In this document: positions 51,816-61,296 of the stretch, in pieces
How positions within the stretch are numbered: the stretch's first letter is position 1
Layout of the letters: each line of letters starts with the position of its first letter
Source of the DNA: WRGT01 sp964450405
GTDB lineage: Bacteria > Spirochaetota > UBA4802 > UBA5550
Length of the DNA: 64,000 nucleotides
Assembly: GCA_964450405.1 (NCBI GenBank)
Contig: CAYVCQ010000009.1
Coordinates: 1-64,000, forward strand
Direction of reading: 5' to 3'
The notes under the pieces: generated by a model
What the model was told of the DNA's origin: nothing
What the model saw: the letters and a program-made list of their open reading frames with translations, nothing else
Database searches by the model: none
Translations under genes and position numbers: made by a program

Positions 51816-52826
51816 ATGGAAAATATAAATCTGCTTTCTCACGAGGAGCTTATCTCATGTCTTGATCTTGCGAGAGTCCTCACTGCCGAACTCGATTCTG
51901 ACATGCTTTTTGATGTTATTCTGAAAAAACTGTCGGAGATGATTCCCGCGACAAACTGGTCGCTGCTTCTTCTTGATCATGAGACGGGGGAATTGCATTT
52001 CAAGATTACCGTTGATCTTGAGGTTGAAAAGATAAAGGACATCCGCCTTCGCCTGGGGGAGGGGATTGCCGGACAGGTGGCGCTTAATCAGGAGCCGATA
52101 ATAATAAGCGACGTTACAAAGAGTGAACATTTTAATGATACAATAGACCGTTCCACAGGTTTTACAACAAGATCTATCATGTGCGTTCCGCTGATATTCG
52201 GCGGAAGGACACTTGGTGTGCTTGAGGCGATCAATCCCGACAGACTTGACGAAAAGGCGTTGGCTTTGCTTGTAATCATTGCAGAATATACAGCAATTGC
52301 CGTTGAGAATATGGAAAGATACAACCGTATCAGAACACTTGCGCTGAAGGATGATCTTACAGGTTTATACAATACCCGCTACCTCTATCAGCGTCTGAAT
52401 AAAATTATTGAGGTTAGCCGTGAAACCGAAGCTCATTTTTCGCTGATTTTTATTGATATAGATAATTTCAAAAAAACCGTAGATGCTTACGGTCATCTTA
52501 ATGGAAGTCTTGTAATACATGAAGTGGCGCAGACAATCTTAAGTACATTGCACGATCCGGCATTTGGTGTCAGTTACGGCGGCGATGAGTTTGTAGTTGT
52601 TCTCCCGGGATTTGACCGTCATCAGGTTGTACTTAAAGCGGAGGAGATCCGGAAATGCATCAGTCAGGCTACATATCTGGCAAAGCAGGGGCTTGATATA
52701 CATCTTACCGGCAGCTTCGGAGTTGCCACATATCCCGAAGATGCGAATAACATTGGTGATTTGCTAGCTCTTGCCGACAGGGCGATGTTTAAAATCAAGG
52801 ACATAGGTAAAAATGCAGTTGGATGA
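51816..52826 (+). CDS. GAF-GGDEF diguanylate cyclase
   Basis: Makes cyclic di-GMP. 336 residues, soluble: GAF domain (about 15-165, 'LLLLDHETGELHFKITVD ... LGEGIAGQVAL'), then GGDEF domain (about 175-335) with 'DDLTGLYNTRYLYQRL', 'IDIDNFKKTVDAYGHLNGSLV' and an intact active site 'YGGDEF'. The product-inhibition I-site RxxD before the active site is missing (SxxxD-like), so feedback control is likely absent. No EAL domain. Single gene with GAGG before the ATG. Confidence 0.93.
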   Translation: MENINLLSHEELISCLDLARVLTAELDSDMLFDVILKKLSEMIPATNWSLLLLDHETGELHFKITVDLEVEKIKDIRLRLGEGIAGQVALNQEPIIISDVTKSEHFNDTIDRSTGFTTRSIMCVPLIFGGRTLGVLEAINPDRLDEKALALLVIIAEYTAIAVENMERYNRIRTLALKDDLTGLYNTRYLYQRLNKIIEVSRETEAHFSLIFIDIDNFKKTVDAYGHLNGSLVIHEVAQTILSTLHDPAFGVSYGGDEFVVVLPGFDRHQVVLKAEEIRKCISQATYLAKQGLDIHLTGSFGVATYPEDANNIGDLLALADRAMFKIKDIGKNAVG

Positions 52827-52878
52827 GGATTATCTAATATGAATAGATTCATATTAGATAATGTAATTAAAAAGCTCA

Positions 52879-53113
52879 TTCCTGAATGTTGGGATAATTG
52901 ACATTACTATATCCCCCTGTCCCCCAGAGGGGGCACGCAAAGGGAAATTATAAGTGAGTTTATAAATCATAACATATTAAAACATCTGCTTATATCGTTG
53001 AGCTTTCAAAAGATCTTCGAAACAACATGACCGTGTCAGAAGAAAATGCCCCCTCCAGGGTTAGGGGGCAGGAAGGTTTGCATTAAATTTATTAATTTCC
53101 CGACATTCCGGAA
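52879..53113 (+). mobile_element. DUF559-remnant inverted-repeat element, copy C
   Basis: 235 bp, the most reduced copy. Left end TTCCTGAATGTTGGGATAAT; right end ending TTCCCGACATTCCGGAA. Keeps the CCCCCTGTCCCCCAGAGGGGGC block, its facing partner and part of the start region of the internal gene (ATAAATCATAACATATTAAAA). The coding tail is gone. Confidence 0.7.
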
Positions 53114-53146
53114 AGTGCCGATCAAAAAATTATGGATGAATAATTA

Positions 53147-54037
53147 TTAGAGCAGACTTCCCTTGTTTACATATGAAACCTTTCCGATAATACAGGGCTT
53201 ATCATTTTTCTCTATGCAGTAATCAAATCGTGTAATATCGTTTTTCACTGATCGCATTACATAACTTTTTCTCTCAATAAAAAGAGGTCCTTTAAATGCA
53301 AGATCAACTCTTAGCGGCTTGCTGTTTGTTTTCAGATTCAGTTTTCCTATAGAATAGGCTGTGGCCCACATGGCGTGAGCTATATCTCTTTTAAATCCAA
53401 AAAGTTTTGCCATAAATTTAGAAATATGTATCGGGTTGTAATCGCTGCAGATTTTTGCGTATCTCTTGCCGATTTTTTTATGAATAACAGAATCTGAAAT
53501 TTTCTCTGCGTCAGATATCGGTTCGATTAAATCTCCTCTCTGAGGTGTCTGGAAATCTTTTCCGAATTTACCCTGCTTTAAATATGTTGTAATACTGTTC
53601 CAGACAACTTCACCCTTTGATTCTACTGTGATAATATAATCAAACTCGAATCCCTGTTTTACGATTCTATGCTCATCAAGTTTTACTTCAACGTTGAGTA
53701 CTTCATCAGATTTTATCGGACGGTGCTGAATCAGATGATTTCTGTAGTGAAGCATTCCAAGTAGCGGAATCGGGAAATCCTTATTGCTTAATATTGCCAT
53801 ATGCAGCGGCGCCGAGAAGACGTGGGGGTAAAGAACCGGGAGGTTACCGTCATCCTCCAATTCGCAGATTTCCCGATAAGCCTTGAGTTTTTCCTGATCG
53901 ATAGAAATATCTTTAACAACAGCTTTAATTTCAGGAAATGAATCCCCGGGCTTGAATCCTTTTTTTCTCGAAAAGAGTATTTTTAAATAGATAGGTAGAA
54001 TCCCCGGTATTTTATTATATTCAAGTATTGTCTGCAT
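53147..54037 (-). CDS. MaoC-like double hot-dog acyl dehydratase
   Basis: 296 residues. The C-terminal hot-dog carries the hydratase-2 motif 'SDYNPIHISKFMAKLFGFKRDIAHAMW' with the catalytic Asp and His. The N-terminal half looks like a second, inactive hot-dog domain ('YRNHLIQHRPIKSDEVLNVEVKLD'). Such proteins hydrate enoyl-CoA in fatty-acid or polyhydroxyalkanoate metabolism; the exact substrate cannot be given. No other lipid gene is adjacent. Confidence 0.82.
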   Translation of the reverse strand: MQTILEYNKIPGILPIYLKILFSRKKGFKPGDSFPEIKAVVKDISIDQEKLKAYREICELEDDGNLPVLYPHVFSAPLHMAILSNKDFPIPLLGMLHYRNHLIQHRPIKSDEVLNVEVKLDEHRIVKQGFEFDYIITVESKGEVVWNSITTYLKQGKFGKDFQTPQRGDLIEPISDAEKISDSVIHKKIGKRYAKICSDYNPIHISKFMAKLFGFKRDIAHAMWATAYSIGKLNLKTNSKPLRVDLAFKGPLFIERKSYVMRSVKNDITRFDYCIEKNDKPCIIGKVSYVNKGSLL

Positions 54038-54504
54038 AAAGACTCTCCGGATAATTTATTTTTTATGAAAAGAGATTAAGTATTAATCAAAGACAATCTA
54101 ATAAATAGTAACTGATTTTCATGGGTGAGTATGCTCCATTTCTCTCTTGCAAAGCGAAATGAAGTTCCATAAAATAAATCACTACGGCATTAGATCTTCA
54201 TCATATGGCTTGCTGATTTTTTCAAGGAATTTCTTTGTAAAAAATTTTGTTTTATGATTTTTTTATAAACTGAATTTTATAATGTTTGACCAATCTCAGC
54301 CCGATTTATCATCTTTATTTAATCAGTTCCGGTATAAATTTACCTATTCTCTGTATAATACTTTATCAGATGTTCGATGCCAGTATTCCGGAGAAACTAT
54401 TAAAGAGTTCTAAATTTAAAATGGAATGATAATCTATAAATCTTTGTAGATAGAAGTTTGGAATTTTATCCGATATAATACTATCACTTCACTGAGGGCA
54501 TTAA
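54038..54504. other. 467-bp gene-free region
   Basis: AT-rich, no credible frame or repeat found. A TATAAT at 54474-54479 stands 26 nt before the next ATG, without a recognisable -35. Confidence 0.4.
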
Positions 54505-55470
54505 ATGAAACGAAACAGACATATAATAAGGACTATTATCTTCTTATCAATTTTTATCCCGGGAAATATTCTTAACTCTGATTATTCTAATTCATTTTTA
54601 AAGAGAGCGATTGAACTTTCAGGTAAATGGTCCGGTGAGAGTAAAAATGCTGCGATAATTCATAGTAAGCTCCTCAATGTCATGTTTCTATCTCCATCTA
54701 TCTTTGAAAATAATCATATCATTGCCTATTACGGTCATCCTAAATCAAAAATAATGGGAATAGTGGGACGGCATACAATACCGGAATTAGCTGAAATGCT
54801 GAAGAAAGAGGCACGGAACTATGACTCACCAAACAGCGACAAAGGTATACTTCCAGCTTTTTATCTGATCTACGGTACATGCCAGCCTGGCGGAGAGATC
54901 AACATTATTAACCGGCAGCTTGTTGAAACATACATTCAATATGCCCTTGCAAATGGTTTTCTTGTTTATCTGGACCATCAGATTGGAAAATATACAATAG
55001 ACCAGGCGCTGGATCAACTCCTTCCATTTTTAAAGTACCCCAATGTTCATCTTGCTATAGATGTGGAGTGGAGAACAAAAAGACCAATGAGAGAGGTTGG
55101 TTCAATTACAGGAAAAGAACTTAATGCTGCTCAGCTTAAGGTTAAGGAATATATGGCGGCAAATAAAATTCCCGGGAAACGTCAGCTGGTGATTCATCAG
55201 TTTCAGAGTAAAATGATCAGGGATATAAAAGATGTTAAGACGAACTACGATCCTGTTGTTCTTGTACATGCAACATCAGGGTGGGGGAGTCCTGAAAGCA
55301 AAATGAGTACACATGCAAGGAATGCGCTGGCTGTTAATATTCCCTACAAAGGATTCAAACTCTGGTACTATTATTCCAGCAAACATGGAGTGCATTACGA
55401 CAGACCCCTTATGACACCTCTGGATGTTCTGAGGCTTACCCCGGAACCTGGTCTGATTATATATCAGTAG
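54505..55470 (+). CDS. Exported protein of unknown function
   Basis: 321 residues. Signal-peptide-like N-terminus ('IIRTIIFLSIFIPGNILNS'), then a mixed alpha/beta domain with 'IIAYYGHPKSKIMGIVGRH', 'LPAFYLIYGTCQPGGEINIINRQLVETYIQYALANGFLVYLDHQIG', 'NVHLAIDVEWRT' and 'LVHATSGWGS'. The alternation of short strands and helices with Asp/Glu at strand ends looks like a TIM-barrel hydrolase, but I do not recognise a family. Single gene. Confidence 0.6.
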   Translation: MKRNRHIIRTIIFLSIFIPGNILNSDYSNSFLKRAIELSGKWSGESKNAAIIHSKLLNVMFLSPSIFENNHIIAYYGHPKSKIMGIVGRHTIPELAEMLKKEARNYDSPNSDKGILPAFYLIYGTCQPGGEINIINRQLVETYIQYALANGFLVYLDHQIGKYTIDQALDQLLPFLKYPNVHLAIDVEWRTKRPMREVGSITGKELNAAQLKVKEYMAANKIPGKRQLVIHQFQSKMIRDIKDVKTNYDPVVLVHATSGWGSPESKMSTHARNALAVNIPYKGFKLWYYYSSKHGVHYDRPLMTPLDVLRLTPEPGLIIYQ

Positions 55471-55541
55471 GCTTAGATCTTTAAAATTATTGTGTATAAG
55501 TATGTTATTCCGGATGAGCCTTAATAAAATCTTTTAGTTCA

Positions 55542-55950
55542 TTCCGGAATATTTGGATAATTGACATTCCTATATCCCCCTGTCCCCCGGAGGGGGCACG
55601 CAAAGGAAAATTATTAGAGAATTTATGAATCATAACAATATTAAAATACCTGCTTATATCGTTATATTCTGGATTTTTACTGTTATGAAAAGCTTCTTGC
55701 TATTGAAATAGATGGAAAAATTCATGATTCACAAAAAGAATACGATAGATAAAGGGATGAATTCCTGATGAGTATTGGAATCTATACATTGCGGATTAAA
55801 GATGAAGATGTATTAAATAATATTGGAATTGTAAAAGAGATGATAAAAGTAAAACTAACAGCGATATAACTGATATACCCGGTGCCCCCTCCGGGGGATA
55901 GGGGGCGGGTAGGTTTGAATTAAATTATTTATTCTTCCAACATCCCGTAA
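55542..55950 (+). mobile_element. DUF559-remnant inverted-repeat element, copy D (longest)
   Basis: 409 bp, the fullest copy here. Left end TTCCGGAATATTTGGATAAT, right end TATTCTTCCAACATCCCGTAA, G/C-rich facing blocks at both sides. Contains the start region ATG AAT CAT AAC AAT ATT at 55625 and most of the DUF559 gene in a shifted frame (see the pseudogene entry). Confidence 0.75.
55672..55869 (+). pseudogene. Broken DUF559 (Vsr-like endonuclease fold) gene inside copy D
   Basis: Reads DFYCYEKLLAIEIDGKIH then DSQKEYDR, an in-frame TAA at 55750-55752, then RDEFLMSIGIYTLRIKDEDV and LNNIGIVKEMIKVKLTAI before the final stop. The order 'DF-x4-E..LAIEIDG..H ... Y-D..R..FL...GI..LRI...(E/D)V' is the DUF559 pattern, a PD-(D/E)XK-type nuclease fold related to Vsr. 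The first half is deleted and the start codon at 55625 is out of frame. The gene is certainly dead in this copy. Confidence 0.75.
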
Positions 55951-56035
55951 AGAGCAATTAAATCTTAAACGGCTATAGTTTACTGTAAAAAAGTTTGTGA
56001 GATTTTATAAAAAATATTTTTCACCCGATTAATTG

Positions 56036-57214
56036 ATGCGGGTTCGAAATGACATTGGAAAAATAATGTATAAAAATATAAAACAGAACCCGATGTACAG
56101 CTATCTGATACTGCTCACTATCGCTTCAGCCGTATCGCTGCAGGGCTGGAATACTCTTTTCAATAATTTTGCTGTTGATCACGCGGGACTTAACGGTCTT
56201 CAGGTGGGGACAATTCAATCTGTACGGGAGATTCCCGGTTTTATATCTCTTCTGGTTATATTTGTTCTTCTAATAATGAAGGAGCACAGACTTTCAAGTC
56301 TATCAGTTCTGATTTCAGGCGCGGCGGTGCTTGTCACTGGACTTTTCCCTTCATTCACCGGACTTCTTGTTACTACATTTATTATGTCCATGGGATTCCA
56401 CTATTTTGAAACGACCAATCAATCTCTAACTCTTCAATACTTCAATCACATTGAGGCCCCTGTAGTACTTTCAAAACAGAGAAGCTATAACGCTCTGGCT
56501 AATGTTGCAATATGCCTTTTAATATGGGGATTGTCATATATAATACAGATTAAGTGGCTCTTTGCTCTGACCGGACTGGCGGTACTTGCTATTACAGTTT
56601 ATACAATGAAGATCAATCCTGTAAAAGAAGATATACCTCCGCAGCACAAGAAACTTATATTCAGAAAAAAGTATACACTCTTCTACATTTTAAATCTGTT
56701 AAGCGGCGCCAGAAGACAGATATTTATCGTATTTGCGGTTTTCCTTCTTGTGGATCGTTATAAGTTTTCTTTACAGGAAGTTACAATACTGTTTATAATT
56801 AATAACATTGTGAACTATATAGTATCTCCATATATCGGAAAGGCTATTAACAGATTTGGAGAGAGGAGGATGCTCTCTTTCGAATATTTCAGTGTGATAT
56901 TTATTTTCATGGCCTATGCATTTATTAACAGTGCTTTGGTAGCAGCTGCACTTTATATTATAGATAATATTTTATTTAACTTTGCCATCGGAATACGTAC
57001 ATACTTTCAGAAGACTGCAGATCCGGCGGATATAGCATCATCAATGGCGGTCGGGTTTACGATTAATCATATAGTCGCGGTTCTACTGCCGGTACTTGGC
57101 GGAGCATTATGGCTTCTTGATTTCAGGATTCCATTCGCAGCGGGAAGTGTGCTCGGGTTTGTTTCATTGATTGCGGTTCAGTGGATGAAGTATCCCGATG
57201 GGATTAAGAATTAA
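56036..57214 (+). CDS. Major facilitator superfamily transporter
   Basis: About 392 residues with some 12 hydrophobic segments ('SYLILLTIASAVSLQGW', 'LLVIFVLLIMKEHRLSSLSVLISGAAVLVTGLFP', 'IVAVLLPVLGGALWLLDFRIPFAAG'). No substrate-specific motif is recognised. Start ambiguous: ATG 56036 or ATG 56066, the latter 5 nt after GGAA and giving an N-terminus of normal length; a TTG at 56033 is unlikely. tldD follows 25 nt later, possibly in the same transcript. Confidence 0.85.
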   Translation: MRVRNDIGKIMYKNIKQNPMYSYLILLTIASAVSLQGWNTLFNNFAVDHAGLNGLQVGTIQSVREIPGFISLLVIFVLLIMKEHRLSSLSVLISGAAVLVTGLFPSFTGLLVTTFIMSMGFHYFETTNQSLTLQYFNHIEAPVVLSKQRSYNALANVAICLLIWGLSYIIQIKWLFALTGLAVLAITVYTMKINPVKEDIPPQHKKLIFRKKYTLFYILNLLSGARRQIFIVFAVFLLVDRYKFSLQEVTILFIINNIVNYIVSPYIGKAINRFGERRMLSFEYFSVIFIFMAYAFINSALVAAALYIIDNILFNFAIGIRTYFQKTADPADIASSMAVGFTINHIVAVLLPVLGGALWLLDFRIPFAAGSVLGFVSLIAVQWMKYPDGIKN

Positions 57215-57239
57215 AAGTTTTTATTAAAAGGAATAAAAC

Positions 57240-58628
57240 ATGAACAATAAATATTCAGAAGCAGTTGAGAAGGGGAGAAGGATTCTTGAAGCAGCGTCGT
57301 GTGATTACGCGGAGATCCGGCTATCTTCAAGTGTGGGTACAGGAATATCTCTCTCGGGTGAGAATGTCGATTCATTCACAATCGGCGAGTCTGTGGCGGG
57401 ATCGGTACGTGTGCTGAAGAACGGGTCCTGGGGATTTGCAACATTTAACGATTTATCAATGCTGGAGAGATACTTTGCCGGAGCTGTTTCATCTGCGGCA
57501 ATTGTTTCTCCTGTGGAGAAAAGTGTTATCGCCCGGGGGACTCCGTCATGCGGAGAGTTTAAGACAACATCTCTTCGCAATTTTATGGATATCACTCCTG
57601 ACGAAAAGTATACACTGCTGAAAAGATACAATGATATTCTAAGAGGCTCGGAGTCGGTTCAGACTACACGTGCCGGATATAGAGATGTTAATACTCGCTA
57701 TACATTTATGAACTCAGAGGGTAGTTTTCTATCGTACGATAAAATGTACTGCGGGATTTCGCTTGCATCTATTGCAAAAAGGGGTACCGTAATTCAGCCA
57801 TTCCATGAATCGATCTCGGGATTCGGGGGATTTGAAATTGTAGAAAATAAAGATCATCTCGCAGAGGCCGTTGTTAAAACTGCAGTTGATATGCTCGATG
57901 CTGAGCCGGTTCCGGGCGGGACGTACGATATAATTGTCGATCCTAAACTCTGCGGTGTGTTTATACATGAAGCATTCGGGCATATGTCGGAAGCGGACTT
58001 TGTTTATGAAAATCCAAGAATGAAAGATGTAATGGTCCTGGGGAGAGAGTTTGGTCCAAAGATACTCAATGTTTATGATGACGGAACGATGCAGGATTGT
58101 GCTGGTTACATTCCATTTGATGACGAGGGTATCTCTCCGCAGAAGACCTCTCTGATAAAAGACGGGCTTCTTTCCGGAAGGCTACACTCTCGCGAAACTG
58201 CCGGTAAAATGAATGAAGAAGCTACCGGGAACGGAAGAGCCATCAGTGTTATGAGGCAGCCGATAGTCCGAATGACAAATACGTATATTGAAAACGGAGA
58301 GTCGTCGAAGGATGATATTTTCAGTTCAATGGATGACGGACTCTATGCAGTGGATGTTATTGGCGGACAGACAAACCTCGAGATGTTTACCTTTACAGCA
58401 GGGTATGGTTATATGGTGAAGAATGGTAAACCGGGTAAAATGTTCCGTGATATTGTATTGTCGGGGAATGTTTTTAATACACTGAAGAATATATCCATGA
58501 TAGGAAATGACGGTGAGATGTTCGGCGGACTCGGCGGCTGCGGTAAAGGGGGTCAGAGCCCTCTACCCGTATCTTTCGGAGGACCACATATGAAGATTAA
58601 AGACATTCTTGTGGGAGGTAAAAAATGA
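57240..58628 (+). CDS. tldD: TldD-family metalloprotease
   Basis: One half of the TldD/TldE peptidase, which degrades small peptides in other bacteria. 462 residues. Zinc motif H243-E244-A-F-G-H248 in 'VFIHEAFGHMSEADF', followed by conserved 'GYIPFDDEGISPQKTSLI' and the C-terminal 'GGQTNLEMFTFTAGYGYMV' region. tldE starts 4 nt before its stop (ATGA). Confidence 0.93.
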   Translation: MNNKYSEAVEKGRRILEAASCDYAEIRLSSSVGTGISLSGENVDSFTIGESVAGSVRVLKNGSWGFATFNDLSMLERYFAGAVSSAAIVSPVEKSVIARGTPSCGEFKTTSLRNFMDITPDEKYTLLKRYNDILRGSESVQTTRAGYRDVNTRYTFMNSEGSFLSYDKMYCGISLASIAKRGTVIQPFHESISGFGGFEIVENKDHLAEAVVKTAVDMLDAEPVPGGTYDIIVDPKLCGVFIHEAFGHMSEADFVYENPRMKDVMVLGREFGPKILNVYDDGTMQDCAGYIPFDDEGISPQKTSLIKDGLLSGRLHSRETAGKMNEEATGNGRAISVMRQPIVRMTNTYIENGESSKDDIFSSMDDGLYAVDVIGGQTNLEMFTFTAGYGYMVKNGKPGKMFRDIVLSGNVFNTLKNISMIGNDGEMFGGLGGCGKGGQSPLPVSFGGPHMKIKDILVGGKK

Positions 58629-59920
58629 GAGATCTCATAGAGAAAGAAATTCCCTCGGGATTGAAGTGGTATGATGCTGTTCATGTTACCGGTAAAAGTA
58701 CTCCGGTCAGTTTTAAAAATAACAGATTGTACTCTCTTTCGGAAAGTGAAAATTCCGGTTTCGGGATACGGATAAATAATAGTGAAAGCAGAACAGGTTT
58801 TTCATACACCAATGAGCTTTCTAATATTTCGGATTCTGTAAAGAGAGCTCATGATATGTGCAGATACGGAGATTTGGAGAATTTTACTCTGCCGGATAAT
58901 ACATCAGTTTCATTTGAACCGTATGATGATAGAATTGCAGAATTTAATATCGAAAGCGAGATAGCCGGCGCCGAGAAAATGATTAATGAAATAAAATCGG
59001 TGTTCCCCGAAATAAATATTGATATGGGGATTTCGTCGTCAACCGGAGCAGTACGTCTTATAAATTCACGGGGAGTAGATGTTTCGTACCGTGAGTCGTA
59101 CTATGGACTTTCCCTTTCGTGTTCTTATACTCTTCCTAACGGAACAAGAATTGAAACCTATGAGAGCAGATCAGAGCTTAAACCCGTTGATTGTTCCGGG
59201 TTAACAAAAATTTTAATTGATAAAATTGAAAAAGCACTTAATGTTCAAAAGATAGAGTCCGGGATGTATCCTGTTGTTTTCCCCCCTCAGGCCTTTGGCA
59301 GACTTCTTGGTTTTATCGCTTCCGGCTTCAGTGGAGTTTCTGTATGGAAAGGTGTTTCTCCATTTGCCGGTAAGATGGGAGAGAAAATATTCAGTGAATC
59401 ATTTACAATGACGGATAATCCATTTATTGAGAATTCGCCGTTTAATGTTCCATTTGATGGAGAAGGGGTCTCAGTATCAAAAAATTTTCTGATCAGGAAT
59501 GGTGTCATTGAAACATTTATAAACGATTTAAAATATTCTGAAAGACTGGGACTTATACCAACTGGAAACGCTTCCCGTGGTTATTCATCTCTTCCTTCGC
59601 CGTCGTTTCACGGAATTGCAGTAGAGCCGGGAGAGAAATCATTCGAGGAAATAATCTCAGGTATAGATAAAGGGATCATTGCCGAGCAGTTTATCGGTCT
59701 TGGTCAGTCCAATACTCTGACAGGCGAATTTTCTGCGAACATGGACCTTGCGTATCTTGTCGAGAAAGGTAAAATCATAGGAAGAATTAAGGACTGTATG
59801 ATCAGCGGAAATATAATCGATCTGATGAAAGGTGAGTTTACTGTTTCGAAAGATGTTGAAAGACGTGGATCATCTCTTATGCCGTATTGTCTTTTCCCTG
59901 CGGTGAGTATTACAGCGTAG
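58625..59920 (+). CDS. tldE: TldE/PmbA-family protein
   Basis: Partner of TldD, 431 residues. Same fold without the HExxxH zinc motif, as expected; 'VPFDGEGVSVSKNFLIRNGVIETFINDLKYSERLG' and 'GTRIETYESRSELKP' match the PmbA/TldE group. ATGA overlap with tldD shows tight coupling. The gene is followed by a 25-bp G/C-rich hairpin and meets holA tail to tail. Confidence 0.92.
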   Translation: MRDLIEKEIPSGLKWYDAVHVTGKSTPVSFKNNRLYSLSESENSGFGIRINNSESRTGFSYTNELSNISDSVKRAHDMCRYGDLENFTLPDNTSVSFEPYDDRIAEFNIESEIAGAEKMINEIKSVFPEINIDMGISSSTGAVRLINSRGVDVSYRESYYGLSLSCSYTLPNGTRIETYESRSELKPVDCSGLTKILIDKIEKALNVQKIESGMYPVVFPPQAFGRLLGFIASGFSGVSVWKGVSPFAGKMGEKIFSESFTMTDNPFIENSPFNVPFDGEGVSVSKNFLIRNGVIETFINDLKYSERLGLIPTGNASRGYSSLPSPSFHGIAVEPGEKSFEEIISGIDKGIIAEQFIGLGQSNTLTGEFSANMDLAYLVEKGKIIGRIKDCMISGNIIDLMKGEFTVSKDVERRGSSLMPYCLFPAVSITA

Positions 59921-59947
59921 TTTATAAACTAAACATTTATCCCTTCG

Positions 59948-60006
59948 GCCCCCGCACCCCCGGAGGGGGCAAAGCAAATTCTTGCCCCCTCCGGGGGTGC
60001 GGGGGC
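59948..60006. repeat. 25-bp perfect G/C-rich inverted repeat between tldE and holA
   Basis: Arms GCCCCCGCACCCCCGGAGGG-GGCAA and the exact complement (59948-59972/59982-60006) with a 9-nt loop. TTTGC follows the right arm. The strongest hairpin in the window; could terminate both converging transcripts, but its sequence is of the same class as the DUF559-element subterminal blocks (GTGCCCCCTCCGGGGG). Confidence 0.8.
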
Positions 60007-60066
60007 TTTGCAGGAGGATTTGCTGTTAAATAAGAGATGTTGGTAATGCATGGTACGCCAGAGTGG

Positions 60067-61113
60067 CTACTTAATCAGCAGCATCTCCGAAGCCAATACA
60101 AATACCGGATTGCTTATCAGCGATGATCCTAGCCCGCTGCTCTTTATGCTGTATTCAGTTTTCGCAATGAGCGGATAGATTTTACTAAGGGTTTCTCTGT
60201 TTGTTCTTTTTAACATCGCGGCAAACTTTTCCCGTTTTAATTTTGAAACAGCAAGTCCCAGTTTAGTAAAGGCCTCTTCCTGATTGTTTTTTTCGTCAAG
60301 CAGTGTAAAATATTTTTCTATGGAGTCTGTCTGACGGATTATCATGTTGAGGATAAGAAGCTCGGCAATTCCGTCATCGATCAGTTTTTTTAAATAAGAT
60401 AAGGCCCTTCTCTCCTTCAGAAAAAGAGAATCAACAAATTCAAAAACGGTTATCTCTCTAGTCTCTCCTGCAATATCCCGTATAAAAGTTTCATTGAGCG
60501 GTATATCTTTTGAAGTTAATGAAATCATGTCGAGCATCTCGTCAATTTTTTTTATATCATTTCCGGTGAGTTCAATCAGCAGTGGAATTATTTTTTCATC
60601 GAATGAGATTTTTTTATCCGTGAGATTTTTTCTAATGTAGTTTAGAAGATCGCTGTCAAAATTTTTCCAGAATTGAACTATACGGACTAGGTTTTCATAT
60701 TTTTTTTCAATAAAGGCTGGCGCCTGATTTGCCATGGAAGTTATAATGATTATTGTTCCCTCGGGAGTTGAGGTCATCATATCATCCATGATGTTTTTAA
60801 TCGTATCGGTGATTTTAATATATTCAATGTTACGGATAATACATGCTCTGCTGTTTGAGAACATGGATCCGGAAAGTGCAAAATCTGCCGCAGCAGTAAA
60901 CTCATCCTGGGCATTTTTATCATCACTTATGTAGTATCTTCCTGTGTTCTGCAGCCTGTCTTCATTTTCTTTGAAAAGAGCGCTGAGTATTGTATTTATT
61001 ACTTTATCTTTCTCACCTTCTTCCTCTCCAAGGAAGAGAAATACTTTCTCTTTTACACCTTTTGAGAGTTCAGAGGCAAACTGTTTTGAAGTCTGATATT
61101 TTTTTAGTGCCAT
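60067..61113 (-). CDS. holA: DNA polymerase III subunit delta
   Basis: Clamp-loader subunit that opens the sliding clamp. 348 residues. N-terminal 'KVFLFLGEEEGEKDKVINTIL' (a degenerate P-loop region, as in HolA), 'FSNSRACIIRNIEYIKI', 'GTIIIITSMANQAPAF', then the helical collar domain 'FEFVDSLFLKERRALSYLKKLIDDG'. Typical length. Transcribed alone, converging with tldE. Confidence 0.9.
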   Translation of the reverse strand: MALKKYQTSKQFASELSKGVKEKVFLFLGEEEGEKDKVINTILSALFKENEDRLQNTGRYYISDDKNAQDEFTAAADFALSGSMFSNSRACIIRNIEYIKITDTIKNIMDDMMTSTPEGTIIIITSMANQAPAFIEKKYENLVRIVQFWKNFDSDLLNYIRKNLTDKKISFDEKIIPLLIELTGNDIKKIDEMLDMISLTSKDIPLNETFIRDIAGETREITVFEFVDSLFLKERRALSYLKKLIDDGIAELLILNMIIRQTDSIEKYFTLLDEKNNQEEAFTKLGLAVSKLKREKFAAMLKRTNRETLSKIYPLIAKTEYSIKSSGLGSSLISNPVFVLASEMLLIK

Positions 61114-61296
61114 TAAATTTTTCCCTGGATGAGTTTATAATTCCCTGCCCTTGACGGGAGGGGTTAGGGGAGGGAGACTTTTATGAAGAATTTACAGTTG
61201 AAACTTCATAAAGAACACTTCCGCCTTTCCTTGCCGATTAAGGATAAGATATTTTTTGTCAGTTATTTTTAATAATGAATTATTTGCTTATGATAG
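61114..61296. other. Gene-free region with a G/C-rich repeat
   Basis: Holds CCCTGCCCTTGACGGGAGGG followed by GTTAGGGGAGGG (61143-61175), the same block as at 33705. The rest is AT-rich without a gene. Confidence 0.5.
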
